Assembly: GCA_018398765.1 (NCBI GenBank)
Contig: JAHBMJ010004907.1
Coordinates: 1 to 64,000 of the forward strand
Direction: 5' to 3'
Length of the DNA stretch: 64,000 bases
Source: Chromera velia
Lineage: Eukaryota > Sar > Chromeraceae
Part shown: positions 52,567 to 64,000 of the stretch, piece after piece
How positions within the stretch are numbered: the stretch's first letter is position 1
Layout: each line of letters opens with the position of its first letter
Program-made: the position numbers and the translations under genes
Notes under the pieces: generated by a model
What the model was told of the DNA's origin: nothing
The model's database searches: none
What the model saw: only the letters and a program-made list of their open reading frames with translations

Positions 52567-54675
52567 ATGCCTGCGACTGCGATTTCCCGTGCGGGTGCCC
52601 ACCAGGCAAAGACCCTCGAGGCCACCGTTCAAGAGATCTTTGAAGTAAGTCCTCTTCCACAGTCGTTGTCTTTCTCGCTCTTTCCAAGTCACAAACCTGC
52701 TCTCCCTTTCAAAAAGAAAGTAAGAGCCCTCTGTCCGTCCTCCTTCCTTGTCACCGTGTCCGTTCCTTTCCCCATGAAGGACCCGCTGTCCCGTCCCCTT
52801 TTGCAGGATCACGGGCTTTCAGAAGACGTGGACCTTGACGATGTCCGTCGGATTGCCGCCCTTCTCTGCTGGGCAACCATTCCGCGCCCCTCTCCAGGAA
52901 TGTCCTTCGCAAGCACTGCATGTTCGCTGAAGGAGGGGGGCGAGGAGGCGGAGAAAGAGGATGATTGTGAGAGTCACAGAAGCTGCTTGCTCGATATTGA
53001 CAGGCTCAGCAGTGGGCTGGAGCCACTCCCGGCAGCGGCTGCTATGGCTGTGATTGAGTCAGAACAGGAACAGGAAGAGCACATCGAGGAAGGGGAGGGG
53101 AGAGAGGAGGGTTTGGAGGAGGCAGATTCGCTCTCCGAGAGTCTTCTCGTCCTCCTTCCCTCGGTTGCTTTGAAGAAAAAAACGAAACTGTCTGATGAGA
53201 CCATCGCGTCTCTTCTGACAGATCTCACGAGCGTCCCCGACACCTTCACAGACCCGCACCCTCATCTCACGTCGACCTCGACCCGATCCACCACCAAAGC
53301 TGAAATCGCTCTCGGTAGGTCGACAAGAGAGGCTTCTACACTTTTCCACAGTTTTGTTTCCGTTCGTCCTTTGCCTTCTTCCTTTCGAGGTTTGCTTCCT
53401 TCCTCTTCCACTAGGATCTGTAGGACTATCATGCACTTATCGGACTGTCTTCCTGTTGCGTTTGCTGTTTGTGCAGACCTCTTGGGAGCCATCACCATCA
53501 CACCCCTCTCCCATCCGTTCCTCCAAATTGCCGAAATGCCTTCCCCTTCGTCAAAGTGCGGCTGCGTGGCCTGCGAAGCCCTGGCACTGGGGGTAGACGT
53601 GGAGATGGATGGTTCTTCTGTTTCCGGCTCGTGTGACGAGGATGAAGCAGAGGGTGACGGGGTGCAGAATGGAAGTCTCAAACCCCTCGCACAGAAGCAG
53701 AGAGACGCCTTCTCTAGGCTTCTCAACCGTTCTTCTCCCCACAAGCAGATGATCCGTGTAGAGAAACCGACTCAGCAGCATGAGGGCGAAGACAGTGCAG
53801 CAGAAGGGGAAGGGAGGGGGCCCTGGGGTCCGCTCTTTTCGCGCATAGGCGAGCCCCTCCGCTGGGCCTGCCCGCTCTGTTCGTTCCAGAATCCATCCAC
53901 GTTCGCTGTCTGTGAAGACTGCGCCCACCCCCGCCCCCCTCGCCGTATCGATCTGTCCCTTCCCCCTCCTCCCCTCCCGCCCCCCCTTCTTCTCTCTTCC
54001 ACCGACACAGAATCTGAGCGAGACGGCACCACAGTTCCCTCAGAGGGTGAGAAAGAAAAGGAGAAAGAAGGTCGAAAGGGGAGATCCCGCCATGGGCACC
54101 ACCGCTCCTCTCTCGGGGGGTGTCGACACAGACACACGCACAGACAGAGCAGCGGGGGTACGCGATCCAAGGGTGAACCGCTAGATCTGGAGACCCGTCT
54201 CCGCATCCTGAAGCTCTGCGGGTGTTGCGAGACTTACAAGCACAGTCCTTCTCTTCACGCAGACCCCGATGAGATCGACGCCCTCCTCAAGAGAAGGGAG
54301 TCGGAAGGCAACCGCATCAGACGCACCCGGACCATCAGTGTAGGAGGGGAGACCCAAGGTTGCATGGATGGGAATGGGGTGAGTGTCGGTGCAGACATCG
54401 GCCTTGTGGCTCCGATTTCCCCCCCTCTGTCTCCACGCACCCGAAGTGCCACTATGGGGTCACTGGATCATCGCGTGATCCAGACGTGTGGGGTTGGAGG
54501 GAGACGCCAACGGCAGATGCAGAAGGAGAAGGAGAAGCAGGAGAAAGATCGTGATAGGAAGTCGAGACATCGGGATAGACTGAGGATTGCTGAAACGAGA
54601 CACTCCCTGTCCGCATCTTCTTTTTCTGCTTCGCGCATGATTGAAAGAAGCTGTGGGGTGTGTGTTGGTCACTGA
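52567..54675 (+). CDS. RanBP2-type zinc-finger protein, otherwise unknown
   Basis: Exons 52567-52644, 52807-53314, 53477-54675 give 594 residues. The N-terminal ~50 residues (TLEATVQEIFEDHGLSEDVD, then DDVRRIAALLCW) form a helical module, possibly a small ubiquitin-related or dimerisation domain; this is not certain. A long acidic stretch follows. Near residues 323-352, RWACPLCSFQNPSTFAVCED with a last Cys two residues on is a clean RanBP2 zinc finger (W-x-C-x2-C-x10-C-x2-C), a fold that binds ubiquitin, Ran or single-stranded RNA. After it come proline-rich and Lys/Arg/His-rich regions. Both introns are exactly 162 nt and have no in-frame stop, so the unspliced reading frame is open from ATG to stop. 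The splice version is preferred because it joins the N-terminal helices smoothly and has good GTAAGT and GTAGGT donors. Confidence 0.75.
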   Translation: MPATAISRAGAHQAKTLEATVQEIFEVSPLPQSLSFSLFPSHKPALPFKKKVRALCPSSFLVTVSVPFPMKDPLSRPLLQDHGLSEDVDLDDVRRIAALLCWATIPRPSPGMSFASTACSLKEGGEEAEKEDDCESHRSCLLDIDRLSSGLEPLPAAAAMAVIESEQEQEEHIEEGEGREEGLEEADSLSESLLVLLPSVALKKKTKLSDETIASLLTDLTSVPDTFTDPHPHLTSTSTRSTTKAEIALGRSTREASTLFHSFVSVRPLPSSFRGLLPSSSTRICRTIMHLSDCLPVAFAVCADLLGAITITPLSHPFLQIAEMPSPSSKCGCVACEALALGVDVEMDGSSVSGSCDEDEAEGDGVQNGSLKPLAQKQRDAFSRLLNRSSPHKQMIRVEKPTQQHEGEDSAAEGEGRGPWGPLFSRIGEPLRWACPLCSFQNPSTFAVCEDCAHPRPPRRIDLSLPPPPLPPPLLLSSTDTESERDGTTVPSEGEKEKEKEGRKGRSRHGHHRSSLGGCRHRHTHRQSSGGTRSKGEPLDLETRLRILKLCGCCETYKHSPSLHADPDEIDALLKRRESEGNRIRRTRTISVGGETQGCMDGNGVSVGADIGLVAPISPPLSPRTRSATMGSLDHRVIQTCGVGGRRQRQMQKEKEKQEKDRDRKSRHRDRLRIAETRHSLSASSFSASRMIERSCGVCVGH

Positions 54676-57600
54676 ATGAGTTAGCAGAGAGGAGGACATT
54701 CGCGGCATCTGGGGAAGGGGATGAGTGCAATAGGGGGGGGCGTACATGGAGGAAGCACGCACCTTGGTGAAGGAAGCAGAGGGACAGGGGGGTAATACCT
54801 GAGGCGCAGGATGCCCTTGCTTGTCTTGTCTGTCTGCTGTGTCTGTCTGTTTCGCCCTTCCTTCATGTGTCGCACATCCAATGCCTTGGTGTAATCCACC
54901 CAGCCACTCAGAGAGAGAGTGCATTCTTTTGGTGCCTGCGTGTCTTGCCCTCCTTTGCAGTATCATTCAGTGCCTCGATCAGTCCTTTGACTCTTCCTGT
55001 GTTGTCTCTTTCTGGTCCGCTTTTCCTTCTTTCTCCCTTTCTTCATGCTTTCCAGCTGTAAACAAAGACACTTTCAAAAGAAAAAAAGACATCTGACATC
55101 GTCAGACTATCCTTTCCTTTCCTTTGCTGCCTGCTGACATGCAACCGGCAGTCTGCTTTTTCCCTCTTTCTCTCATTCTCTCTCTTTCTGGTACCGGATT
55201 TGCCTCCCCTTCTATCTCTTCTTTGGCATCTCTTTGTCCTTTTAGTTGCGTTCCGTCATTTATCCGTTTCTTCCTTCCTCCTTCCTTTCTTCCTTTCATC
55301 CTTTCATTTCGCTTACGAAACGTGGGGACTGAAATAAATAAAGAAAGAAAGAACAAGAGAGAAAGAAAGAACGATTCGAAACGAGGGGTGAGATTTGAAG
55401 GTCAGAAAGAAAATAAATAGACAGACAACAAGAGAGGAAGGAAATCAGCGAAACGCGAAGAGAAGAGAAGAGAAGAGAAAAGCAACGAAGCAGCTCTATG
55501 AGTCTGTAAGTAGGTGTACGGTTGTTGCTGCTGCTGGGCGTGAAACGTTCTCCTTTGCTTTTGGGTTTGGCTGTACGAATGTCATGGAATGATCCGTCCC
55601 TCTTCATGACGCGACAGTTCTGTCTGAAGAAAACAAAAGAGAAACAGAGAGACAACACCAGATGAAAGGTGACGTCTTCAAAGAACCTTCCTGTCATGCG
55701 AAGAAAATGACAAACAAGAAATGTAAACGCACAAACAAAAACGTTTGTTTCGCTCCTTCTGTCAACCGAATGGCATGCTCCTCGACTCTGCAGGGTCTCC
55801 ATCCTGCGACAGGAAAAAAAATCAAAAACCAGGGTTTCTTTCACTTCTACTATGGTTCCTTTTGTTCACTATCCTCTTATGAAATGAGACTTTCTCGGTG
55901 AACCTTGAACAAGGAAGGATGCACGGACCTTCTCGAAGGAACAAGCGGGCCTGCAGTCGAGACGCAACAAGACAACAACAGAAAACAATCAACAAAGACT
56001 AACAAAAGAATGCAAGAACACTCCGCCACCTTGTCTTTGTTCATCCTTTCCTCCGTTGCCGTCCTTACTCCCCTCCTTTCCTCTGCCCTTCCTTCCTTCC
56101 TTCCTTCCTTTGAGTCCGTCCTCTTGACGATCGATTGGGTGGGTGGGTGGGTGGGTTGGATGGTGTGTGACTTCGGCAGGCAGACACGGCAGTAGGTGTC
56201 CTTGTCTTGTCTGTCTGTTTGTCTGTCTGTGGTTTCTAGACACTTTCGTTGATGCGTTGAAACCCTTTAGTACCCTACCGCTGTCCGTAAAGCTGTTTTC
56301 GTCGGTCCTCTCTTTCTGTCTCTCCGTTTGTTCAACTGCCTGGCTGTACATCTACCTGCCTTACCTGCTTCTTTCCTCTGCTCTTTGTAGGGTTTGACTT
56401 TTTTGCTTTTGATTTTCTCTGTCTTTCTTGCTCTCTGTCTTTCTATCTTTCTCTTTCTCTCTGTCTTTTGATTCATTTCTCGGCCAGGTGGGTGCATGCT
56501 CGGTGAAGAAAGCCCGACAGTGTGCATTCGTTGTTCATTCGTTTCTCTCTCCTGCTCTCTCCTTCCTTCCCTTCCCTCCCAATCCATCTCCTCCCTTCCC
56601 TCCCGCTTTCTGAAAAGTTGTCACCCGAATGGGTCGATTCTTCGACCCGTCGCGTGCCTTCCTTCTTTTCTTCCTTCCCTGCTTCCCTTCCCATCGGGCA
56701 AGTTGCCCTCACGTTTGAGAGAGACAGCGGTGGAGGTGCAAAGCAGTGCGCGTATTGGAACACCGGAGCAAAGCAGTGCTCGACTTTCCGCAAGAAAATG
56801 TCCGAAGGAAGTAGAATATCAAACGGGAGTGAAAGAAGAACAACAAGCGCATCTGATCTGAAAGGAAAGTTCCGATCTTTGTCGTGTTCATGTGGTTTGT
56901 TTGAAGAGAATGAAAAAGAAATGCAACCAGTCGGAAAGTCAGTAGTGAAACTAGACATTGCTAAGGGAAGGGGAGGGAAGGAACAAGAGAGAGAGGAGAG
57001 AAGATCAGCACGTCCTCATGTGGAGACGGGGGGAAGGGGGTAATGGGAAGGGAAGGGAAAAGCAGTTTTTATTTTCCTCATGCATGGGCGTCGCTTTGTT
57101 CTTCTCTCCTCCCTGTTGTTTCCTCCCAGGCATACATCCCCGTTCGTTCTGTTTTGCCCTCATTCTCATTCCGTCGTGGTGTGAAGGAGCAAGCAAGCAA
57201 GCAAGCCAATAGCAAGCAAGGTGTCTGGACTGCGTTGAAAGAAGGAAAAAGAGACTTGGAGAGGAAAGGAAGGGACCTTTTGGCTCCTTTTGTTCCCCCC
57301 TCTTTCGTTCAATCTTACCTTTTTTCTTTCCCCAGAAGGTCGCCCTGTCCCGAAAGCTTCGTTGTGCAAGTCCTCACACAATCCATCCAATCGATCGCTG
57401 TGGAGACGCGCAGAGAGAGGAAGAGAGAAAAGCCGTGCTTTCTGCCGGTCTGTCTGAATTCCTTTCTCTCTTCCTCCATTTGTGCGTCTCAGTATATCTG
57501 TTGTCCGGTCGTCCTGTCTTTTTGACAGCGTGTGTTCACGTGAGTTGGATGGGTCTGGGGACAGACGGGAACAGGCCGGCTCTTGATGGGGAGGAAGAAA

Positions 57601-58284
57601 ACAAAGAAAGAGGGTCAGCGGTCAAAACTAATGCTCTCTTATCTCCTGTTTTTACGTGAGCGGAAATGGGTCACGGGTGGATTGATGGAAGGAAGGATGG
57701 ATCGATGAAGGATGCGTCCAAAAGAAAGAAGAACTACCCGGACGTGCGAGCGCATGCAGTAAAGTAAGTGAGCCTACCGTCAGAAGTCCGTCCGTCCGTC
57801 CTTCCAGGTGTTCTCCGTCACTTTGTCGGTCGGTCTGTCGTTCGTGTTGCAAAAAGAAAAAGAAAGGCTCAGCAGCATCAGAGCTTGATTGAAAAAACGT
57901 GCGACATTGTTCTTCTTCCTTTGTGTCCTTTGTTCTTCGTCTGTATGTTTGTCTGTATGTCTGGGAGGGAGGGAGGGAGGGAGGGAGGGACATGACATTG
58001 AACGGGACATGAGAGGGGGGACAGGGGTCAGGCGCAGAGCCTGCAGGGAATGGAAAGAAGAAAGAAGGTGAACTCGATCACTCACTCAATGTGCTGTTGT
58101 TCCTTTCCGCATTCGTCCATCCGCCTCCTTCCACCTCGCCTCCTTCCTTCCTTCAATGCGTGTGTGTGTGTGTGTGTGTGTGTGTCCGCTTCCCTCATCT
58201 GTGTATGTATGTATGTAGAGTTCCCCGTCGATGTCCTTCCTTTACCCATGAGTCCATCTGTCTGTCTGTCTGTCTGTCTGTCTG

Positions 58285-58321
<37 letters not shown>

Positions 58322-58633
58322 TGTGTTCATGCCTTTCGTAAGTGAGTTTGAGAAATAACCGCGTGTGTCCTTTGTCTGTCCGAAACTGCTAGGAAGAAAA
58401 GGAGGGTGCGTATCACCTTCTGGTTGTTTGTATTTTTCTGCAAGGGAGGAAAGGAGGGAGGGACGCACGGGCGGGCGTCTTCGATGGGGGCCTCAAAAGA
58501 AAGAAGGGAAAAATCAATGACCGAGTTCGGCACAAGAGGAGAAAGAATAGAACAAACAGGGGGGTATAAATCAAGCCGCAACTGGCGTCGGGTTGGTCCT
58601 TCGTTTTTGCTTGTGATTGATCCCTGTATCCTG

Positions 58634-58675
<42 letters not shown>

Positions 58676-61600
58676 GCACAAAGTTTACAGGGGGGAAGAA
58701 AAGCTACTAAATGTTTGCAAAAGAGATGTGCTGGGCAGAAAGAGAGAGCCGGTGGGACCTACCAGAGGACCGAGGTTCACACACGCGTTTCGTCAGGATT
58801 GTCCCTTCTTGTCCTTTCGTCCTTTCCTCTTTCATTTGTCTGTCTGTCTGTCTGTCTGCCCTTTCACGTCTTTTTTTTTCTCCTCTTCTCACGTCCACAC
58901 ATGCGGACGAGAAAACAATGTGTCTTTCTTTCCCCCCCCTTCCTCATCAGTGTTTGTTCCTTTGGTATTAGTTTCCTGAGTGAAGGGAAAAAAGGGGGGT
59001 AACAGAAATGAGACGCAACATGGGGAAACTCAGAGAGTAGAGGAGAGACATTGTAGGAAAGCTGAGGGAAGAAGGGCAGGCGCGAATCGCGAATCGAGAG
59101 GAAGAAAGAGTGAGTCAGGAAAGGAAAGAAGGCTTTCGAGCCGGTCGGAGAAAGGAAGAAAGAAAGCAACACGACACCCAGGAGACACTCGCGCGACAGG
59201 GCAGGTTCGTGTGGAATCTCTCTCTCGGTTTCCCTTCCCTTCCTATTGTCTTTTCTTTTCTTCTTCTCTTTTCCGTCCGTCTGTTGCCTGCGATGCGATG
59301 CGATGCGGGATCATGTCTTCCTCCTTCCCCTTCAAGCTTTACACTCTTGCTTGTCCTCGCCTCTCTCTCTCTGACCCAACAAGCGAAAGAAAGGAAATCA
59401 GATGTTCTGTTCTGTTGAGTTGAGTGTTTCAGAAGTTCAAGCAGGTAGTGAATCGGAATAGCAGCCGTGCCAGGTGTGTCGATCTCCCCGTCCTTTGTTC
59501 TTCTAAATCTTCCGTTTGTTTGTCAGATTGTGTCTTCTCGATAGATTTTCTCGAGGGAAGAGAACAATTTCTTCCTATCACTGTGCTGTGCTGTTCTGTT
59601 TTTTCTATTTGGCCTTAGCGCTGGTTCACTATTGGAGATGAGAAACTTCTCCTTTCCTGTTCATTCTCTTTCTCTTGCGTTCCCTGAATTGTCTTCGTGT
59701 CTGCCGGCGTCTGTTGTGTGTTCGTTCGTCCTCCCGGCTTCTTTCTTGTGTTCAAATACATCTATCTATGCACGCTTGGGGAGAAGAGAAGAAGACCAGA
59801 CAGGCTTGTGATCTCTTCTTTTCTCTTTTTTTTTCTCGTTGACTTTTCTTACGCCCAAAGAGGTGTGTTGTTCACCGTCTTCCTTTCTGTCTCTCGCACC
59901 AGTAGGCATGCAGACAACGACACGTGTGTGAAGACAGAGAGAGACGGGCGGTGTGTGGACAGAGAGAGAGAGAGAGACGGTCCCTCAAAGACGATACCGC
60001 TGACGTACCGCACATATTGCTAGCTAGTTCCTTTGTTCCTTTCCTTTGTTTGTCTGTATTTTCCTTCCTTGTATGCTCACGCTGTGCAGACGCGTACGCA
60101 CTCCCAGGGAGTGTGTGTGTTGGGGCAGGGGAGGGGATAGGGCTCTCTTCTCTTGAATGTCTGCATGCATGCGTGAGGGCGTGAGAGGTGGGTGGGGGAA
60201 AGGAAATGTGAACTAACTAGACGGAAAGAAAGGGGTGGGAGGGGGGGTGGGTGCGATGCAGGGGGAGGGCATGAGGAAGGATGGTCGAGGTCGGTCGGAA
60301 GGCTTGCATGGCTGCAAATGAGTGCGGTCGGGTTGCATGCTGTCTTTCTTTTCTGTCCGTCCTTAATTTCTCTCCGGCGCTTTGTCGGGGGGCCTTTCGT
60401 TGTTTGGTCGTTTGGGTATTTCTCCATCCATCCGTCCATACAGAGATGTCTTTCTTTCTCCCTTGCCTGTTTGTTCCACATGTTCAGCTGTTGACGATCC
60501 CCCCGCTTTCTTCTTTCTCTGGCTTGGCTCTCTTATTTTATATGTTTCTTCTATCTTGCTTTGATGACGGAGCAGAACCCCTGCTAACAGACTGTTGGGC
60601 GGTTTCGGTCGTCTAGTATTGGCCTCGTCGGCTGGGAACCGACGGGGGTGATAGTCTCCAATCATTAGACAAGGTGACACACAAGAGATTGAAGGTTTGT
60701 TCTTGGCAAAAAAGTGATCGAACTCTGTAAGAAAGGAGGGGGAAAGCCGGAAGGGGTGGCGCAGGGAATCTGCTTGAGAGTCTGAAAGGGTCTGTCTGTC
60801 TGCAGGTGCGTGTGGCTGAGATCAATGTGAAGAGCATGAAGGGGCTGAAAGGTGGGAGGTGGGGGGAGGGAGAGTGATCTCTCCCTTTTCTTCACCCCGA
60901 CCTGTTTCTTTCCTTTCATGCGGGGAGGGGGGGAGGGGAGGGGAGGGAGTGTGGGGGGCGAATGAGAGATGCCCAGAGGCAGAGAACAGAACAAGAGAGG
61001 TGGAAGAGAAAAGGAAGTACCGGGAGGGAATAGGGACACGGGCTCTGGCTGGGTCTTTCTGTTGAAGGCAGGGGGAAGAGGAGAGCAGAAAGAAGAACCA
61101 ACAGAGGTACTTAGGTGAGGCACGAAAAACGATAGGTGGGTGGGTAAGCGGGTGGATGCATGTGTGCGAGATTGTTGTAAGCATGTGTGACTGCTTCCTT
61201 TGCTTCGAATGCATTCGTTGAGGGGATGAAAAAAAAAATCGGTGTGAGGGTTTTTGGGGGTGCACCGTTGAAGGAGCCGTGCGTATTGCTTGAAGGAATA
61301 CTTCAACATCCACATATCAATCTTCCCTGAAGAAGACAGAGCTCTGACTGTTCTCTCACTCGGGGAGGGAGGGAAGGACGGGAAGGAACTTGAGTCGACA
61401 GCACACTTCAGTAACAAACAAAAGGAGAGTAGAACGTGGGGGCTGCGGAGAGGCATTAATCTTTCTCTCTGACTCTGTTGCACTCGGCAGAGAGAGAAAG
61501 GCGAAAGAGGTTGTGTTGCTGTAGGAGTACTGATAGAAACCAGAAGAGCGCGATAGAATAATCCATCGATCGGCAAAGAGACGGCATGGGAGTTGTTGAG

Positions 61601-63544
61601 GTTGAGGAAGAGAGGGGGAGGTGTCCGAGGAAAGAAGAAAGAGTTGGACATACAGAAAATCTGAAGAAACTGGATTCAGAAAGAATGGAACCAAGACGGA
61701 AGGAAGAAAGAGTTTCGGCGGCACCAAGGAAAAACAGTCCGAGCTGATTGCAACGTCTGTTGAAAGGAATAACTGATTGTCTTCTTTTCACTTAATTTCT
61801 CTTGACTTCCATGTTATCAGCATTCTTTTGCACTGGGTGAATTTCAATAGAAATTCTCAGTCGATTTTTTTCCCTTTCTGTCTGGCATGCCGGCAGCAAT
61901 CTTCCTTTGGTTTGCTGTTTTTTTCTCTTTGTGCCCAATGGGCTGCTGCTGTCCTGTGTGATGGTTGGATCGATCACTTTCTCTTTCTTTCCTTCTGTTG
62001 CGTATCGCATAGAAAGAACCCCTAGTGCTTGACCTGAAGATGAAAGCTGGGTGAGAAAAAGGAAAGGAACACCAACTTCGGCTCCGTCTGCTGTACGGCT
62101 GTCTGTCTTGATGGACACAGCCAGAAGATCATGAAGAAGTTCTTTCAATTGGTTTTAGGGGAAGTGTGGAGGGGAGAGGAAAGATCGATGCTTCGGAAAA
62201 GAGGGGGAAAGAGTGAGAGAGGGCATCATGCAAAGTGATGGCGCGAGGGCGTGGTTCTCTTGTTTGGCCCTTAATTCTCTCTCTCTCTCTCTTGTCTTTG
62301 CACGCTCTTTCTGGCCCCTTTCCCACCTCCCCCTTTCCCTTGGACCATCAACGGTCGGACTGTGCTTCTTGTTTTCTTAATTCTTGGTTTCTCTTTCGTT
62401 CGTTGCTGCTGCATCGAAGAGACACTCTCGAGAATGCACTTGTAGAGCGAAGGCAGCGAAGCGAGTCCAAGTGACTGACTGATGGGGTCAAAGTGTTGCA
62501 CAGTCAAAACAGTCAAAGAGGCCGCGGGGCTGTCGAGTGATTCGACGGGTAAAGTAGAAGAGACTTGCAGGTCCCCTTCCGAGGGTTGAAACGGACCAGC
62601 GGGGCACAGTGGGGGAAAGGAATCAAGATCAACATGCAAGAAGATGAAGCGGTAATTATCTGTCCTTCAGAGGCAGAAGAGAAGATGCTGCTGTGTCTCT
62701 CGAGCCCTTTTCTCTTTCTTCTGATGTGCGAAAGAGTGAGTCAGCCTTGCTTTGGGAAGAGATGCATCGCAGAAAGTGTGGTCAAAATAATGTGAAGAGA
62801 GTTCGAAGGGCGGAGGATTCTTTGGGTGCAGTTGTGACCCTAAAAGCGGTGTGTCAGCCTAGTACCTGAACAAATCAATCGGGTTTTTTTCCCTTCAAGC
62901 TTTGAGTAGGGGCATTGCAAGGAACACCAAGAGGAAGGAAGGGAAGAAAGGTTGTTGCTTTTACAGAAGAAGATCGTCCGTCTGTCACATGATTGAGATT
63001 GTTTTTCTGTTCATCAACCTTCTGTATTGTATTGTCTTCCGCTTTCTTTCTTTCTTTCTTGCTTGTTTTTTCTTTCAAAAAAGTTCTTTTCAGGCGTGCC
63101 TAATCCAGAAAAGGGGTGGTCGAAAGAAAAATGGGCATTTAATTCTGGTGAGACACCGGCTAGGTCCGAAAGCAAAGCGAAAAAAAAGAGATGAGAACGG
63201 CCTTCGAGGAGAAAAGGTCTGTGTACGTCCTCTCTGGAGTGATCACAAGTACATTCGAACTGAAGAGAAGAAAAAAAGCAAAAGATGGGAGCGTCATAGA
63301 AGGGAAAGTGGTTGATCCTCTTGATTGAGGAAGTCTCCTTCATTTCGTTTTTTTTTTTTTCGGGACCTCTGCTTGAATCTGCGGCTGGTGTTGCCGCCTT
63401 TTCTTTTTTCCTTTCATTGGCTGATGGGTGAAAATTGATTGGTTCCTTGCAAGGGGGCGTGAATGTTATCTTTCTTTCTTTCGTCTTTTTCCTTTTTTTG
63501 CTCCCTGGCATGCCCGATCTAGGTGACAAAATTATTTTTTGGAA
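54676..63544. other. Nearly 9 kb with no supported gene
   Basis: Composition is like the introns: alternating blocks of C/T-rich and G/A-rich DNA. Notable runs are (TCCT)n at 56091-56110, (GGGT)n at 56139-56155, (GGGA)n at 57964-57989, (GT)n at 58160-58184, (TCTG)n at 58255-58321, (GA)n at 58640-58672 and 59960-59978. Weak exon-like stretches on the minus strand lie near 61265-61330 (GKIDMWMLKYSFKQYARLL after a TTCAG acceptor) and 62511-62639 (HVDLDSFPPLCPAGPFQP), and on the plus strand near 56740-56960; none could be joined to a gene. A long non-coding or untranslated region cannot be excluded. Confidence 0.45.
58255..58321 (+). repeat. (TCTG)n tetranucleotide repeat
   Basis: About 16 units of TCTG with one interruption. 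Same unit as in the small basic protein gene (15715-15760) and at 58838-58860. Confidence 0.95.
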
Positions 63545-63769
63545 TTATCCAAAGAGCACGAAGTGCCTCTTGCCCTTCGCTTCTAGATGGTTCCTTTTCT
63601 GGGCTTCATAAGGTTTCCTCTGACCGCTGACAAGCAGGGTGAGTCTGTTCATGTGGGTTCGCTCGAAAGAGAAACGAAAATCAAAATATCTTCTGTCTGA
63701 ATCTTGAAAGAAAATCAAACTCGGATTCCTTTGCGTCACTGCATCATGTGGTGCTGTGCTGGCGTCCCA
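63545..63769 (-). CDS. Probable last exon of an unknown gene entering from the right
   Basis: After a TACAG acceptor (63770-63772 on the plus strand) the minus strand is open for 74 codons to a TAG/TAA-type stop at 63545. The product (WDASTAPHDAVTQRNPSLIF, then RYFDFRFSFERTHMNRLTLL and a basic end finishing KRHFVLFG) has an ordinary amino-acid mix, unlike the repeat-driven frames around it. It begins in phase 0. I do not recognise a family. Upstream exons would lie beyond 64000 or in the last 230 bases, where none is clear. Confidence 0.4.
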   Translation of the reverse strand, partial: WDASTAPHDAVTQRNPSLIFFQDSDRRYFDFRFSFERTHMNRLTLLVSGQRKPYEAQKRNHLEAKGKRHFVLFG

Positions 63770-64000
63770 CTGTATCAACACAAATGGCAGTCTGATGAGT
63801 GCATGCGTGCCTTAAGTCTCTGCAGATTTTGACCAACTAAAAGTGAGTCGAGAGAGAAAAGAGATCGGGATTGCGTGCGTGAACCGTGCATGGATGCGTG
63901 GAGTGGGACGGTCAATGATCGAATGACTGAGTGAAACAGGATCAAGACTTGAAAGGAGCCAGCTAAGCAGACGAGTTTGGCCTTGCTATCTGCATGCCTC

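Noticed and set aside
56522-57043. Plus frame with KQCAYWNTGAKQCSTFRKKM
   Set aside because: Cys/Trp-containing but bounded by repeats, with an internal near-duplicate (CAAAGCAGTGC) that explains the repeated residues; no introns or relatives.

Overview
This is a stretch of a nuclear genome from a protist. Every recognisable gene is split by many spliceosomal introns (GT-AG, with one probable GC-AG). Base composition is near-balanced in genes, with AT-rich islands between some of them, and introns are crowded with long microsatellites. No prokaryotic gene organisation, rRNA or complete tRNA was seen. The gene style (many introns, tiny exons, the palindrome TGCATGCA just before many 3' splice sites and in spacers) suggests an alveolate, perhaps a chromerid alga or a coccidian relative. 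That assignment is inference; no gene here is diagnostic.

Layout, left to right. 460-1484 (-): a RidA-family enamine/imine deaminase, 3' end outside the window. It is head-to-head with 2169-8673 (+), the alpha subunit of mitochondrial processing peptidase, traced through 13 exons. 8674-12854: an AT-rich spacer with two terminal-inverted-repeat elements, a ~205 bp MITE and a ~2.0 kb hAT-like element, both with 8 bp target duplications. 12855-16507 (+): a six-exon gene for a small basic protein of unknown function. 16508-22233: gene-poor, AT-rich DNA with one exon for a single-pass membrane protein (-). 22234-29268 (-): the MCM-binding protein MCMBP/ETG1, 14 exons. Head-to-head with it, 30709-35292 (+): a large protein with a possible ubiquitin/PB1-like region, a ZZ zinc finger and a UBA-like C-terminus. 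37519-39796 (+): a 5'-truncated LINE with reverse transcriptase. 44092-46179 (-): a CELF/Bruno-like single-RRM RNA-binding protein. 47090-51577 (-): an XRCC4-like protein of non-homologous end joining with an unusual Ala/Lys and RGG tail. 52567-54675 (+): a protein with a RanBP2-type zinc finger. 54676-63544 holds no gene I can support. 63545-63769 (-) looks like the last exon of a gene entering from the right.

Seven multi-exon gene models (three exons of RidA, 13 of MPP alpha, six of the small basic protein, 14 of MCMBP, three of CELF, seven of XRCC4, three of the RanBP2-finger gene) were joined by hand with intron phases that agree at every junction. The ZZ/UBA gene also joins phase-consistently except for one internal frame discontinuity in a G-rich tract. 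Functionally, the genes are housekeeping: mitochondrial protein import and metabolite repair, replication (MCM unloading), DNA double-strand break repair, RNA processing and probably ubiquitin or autophagy signalling. I found no gene cluster that looks like a new defence, biosynthetic or mobile system. The more unusual signals are the divergent XRCC4 protein, the possible PB1/UBL-ZZ-UBA protein, the microsatellite-like growth of 5' splice sites, and two equal-length stop-free introns.
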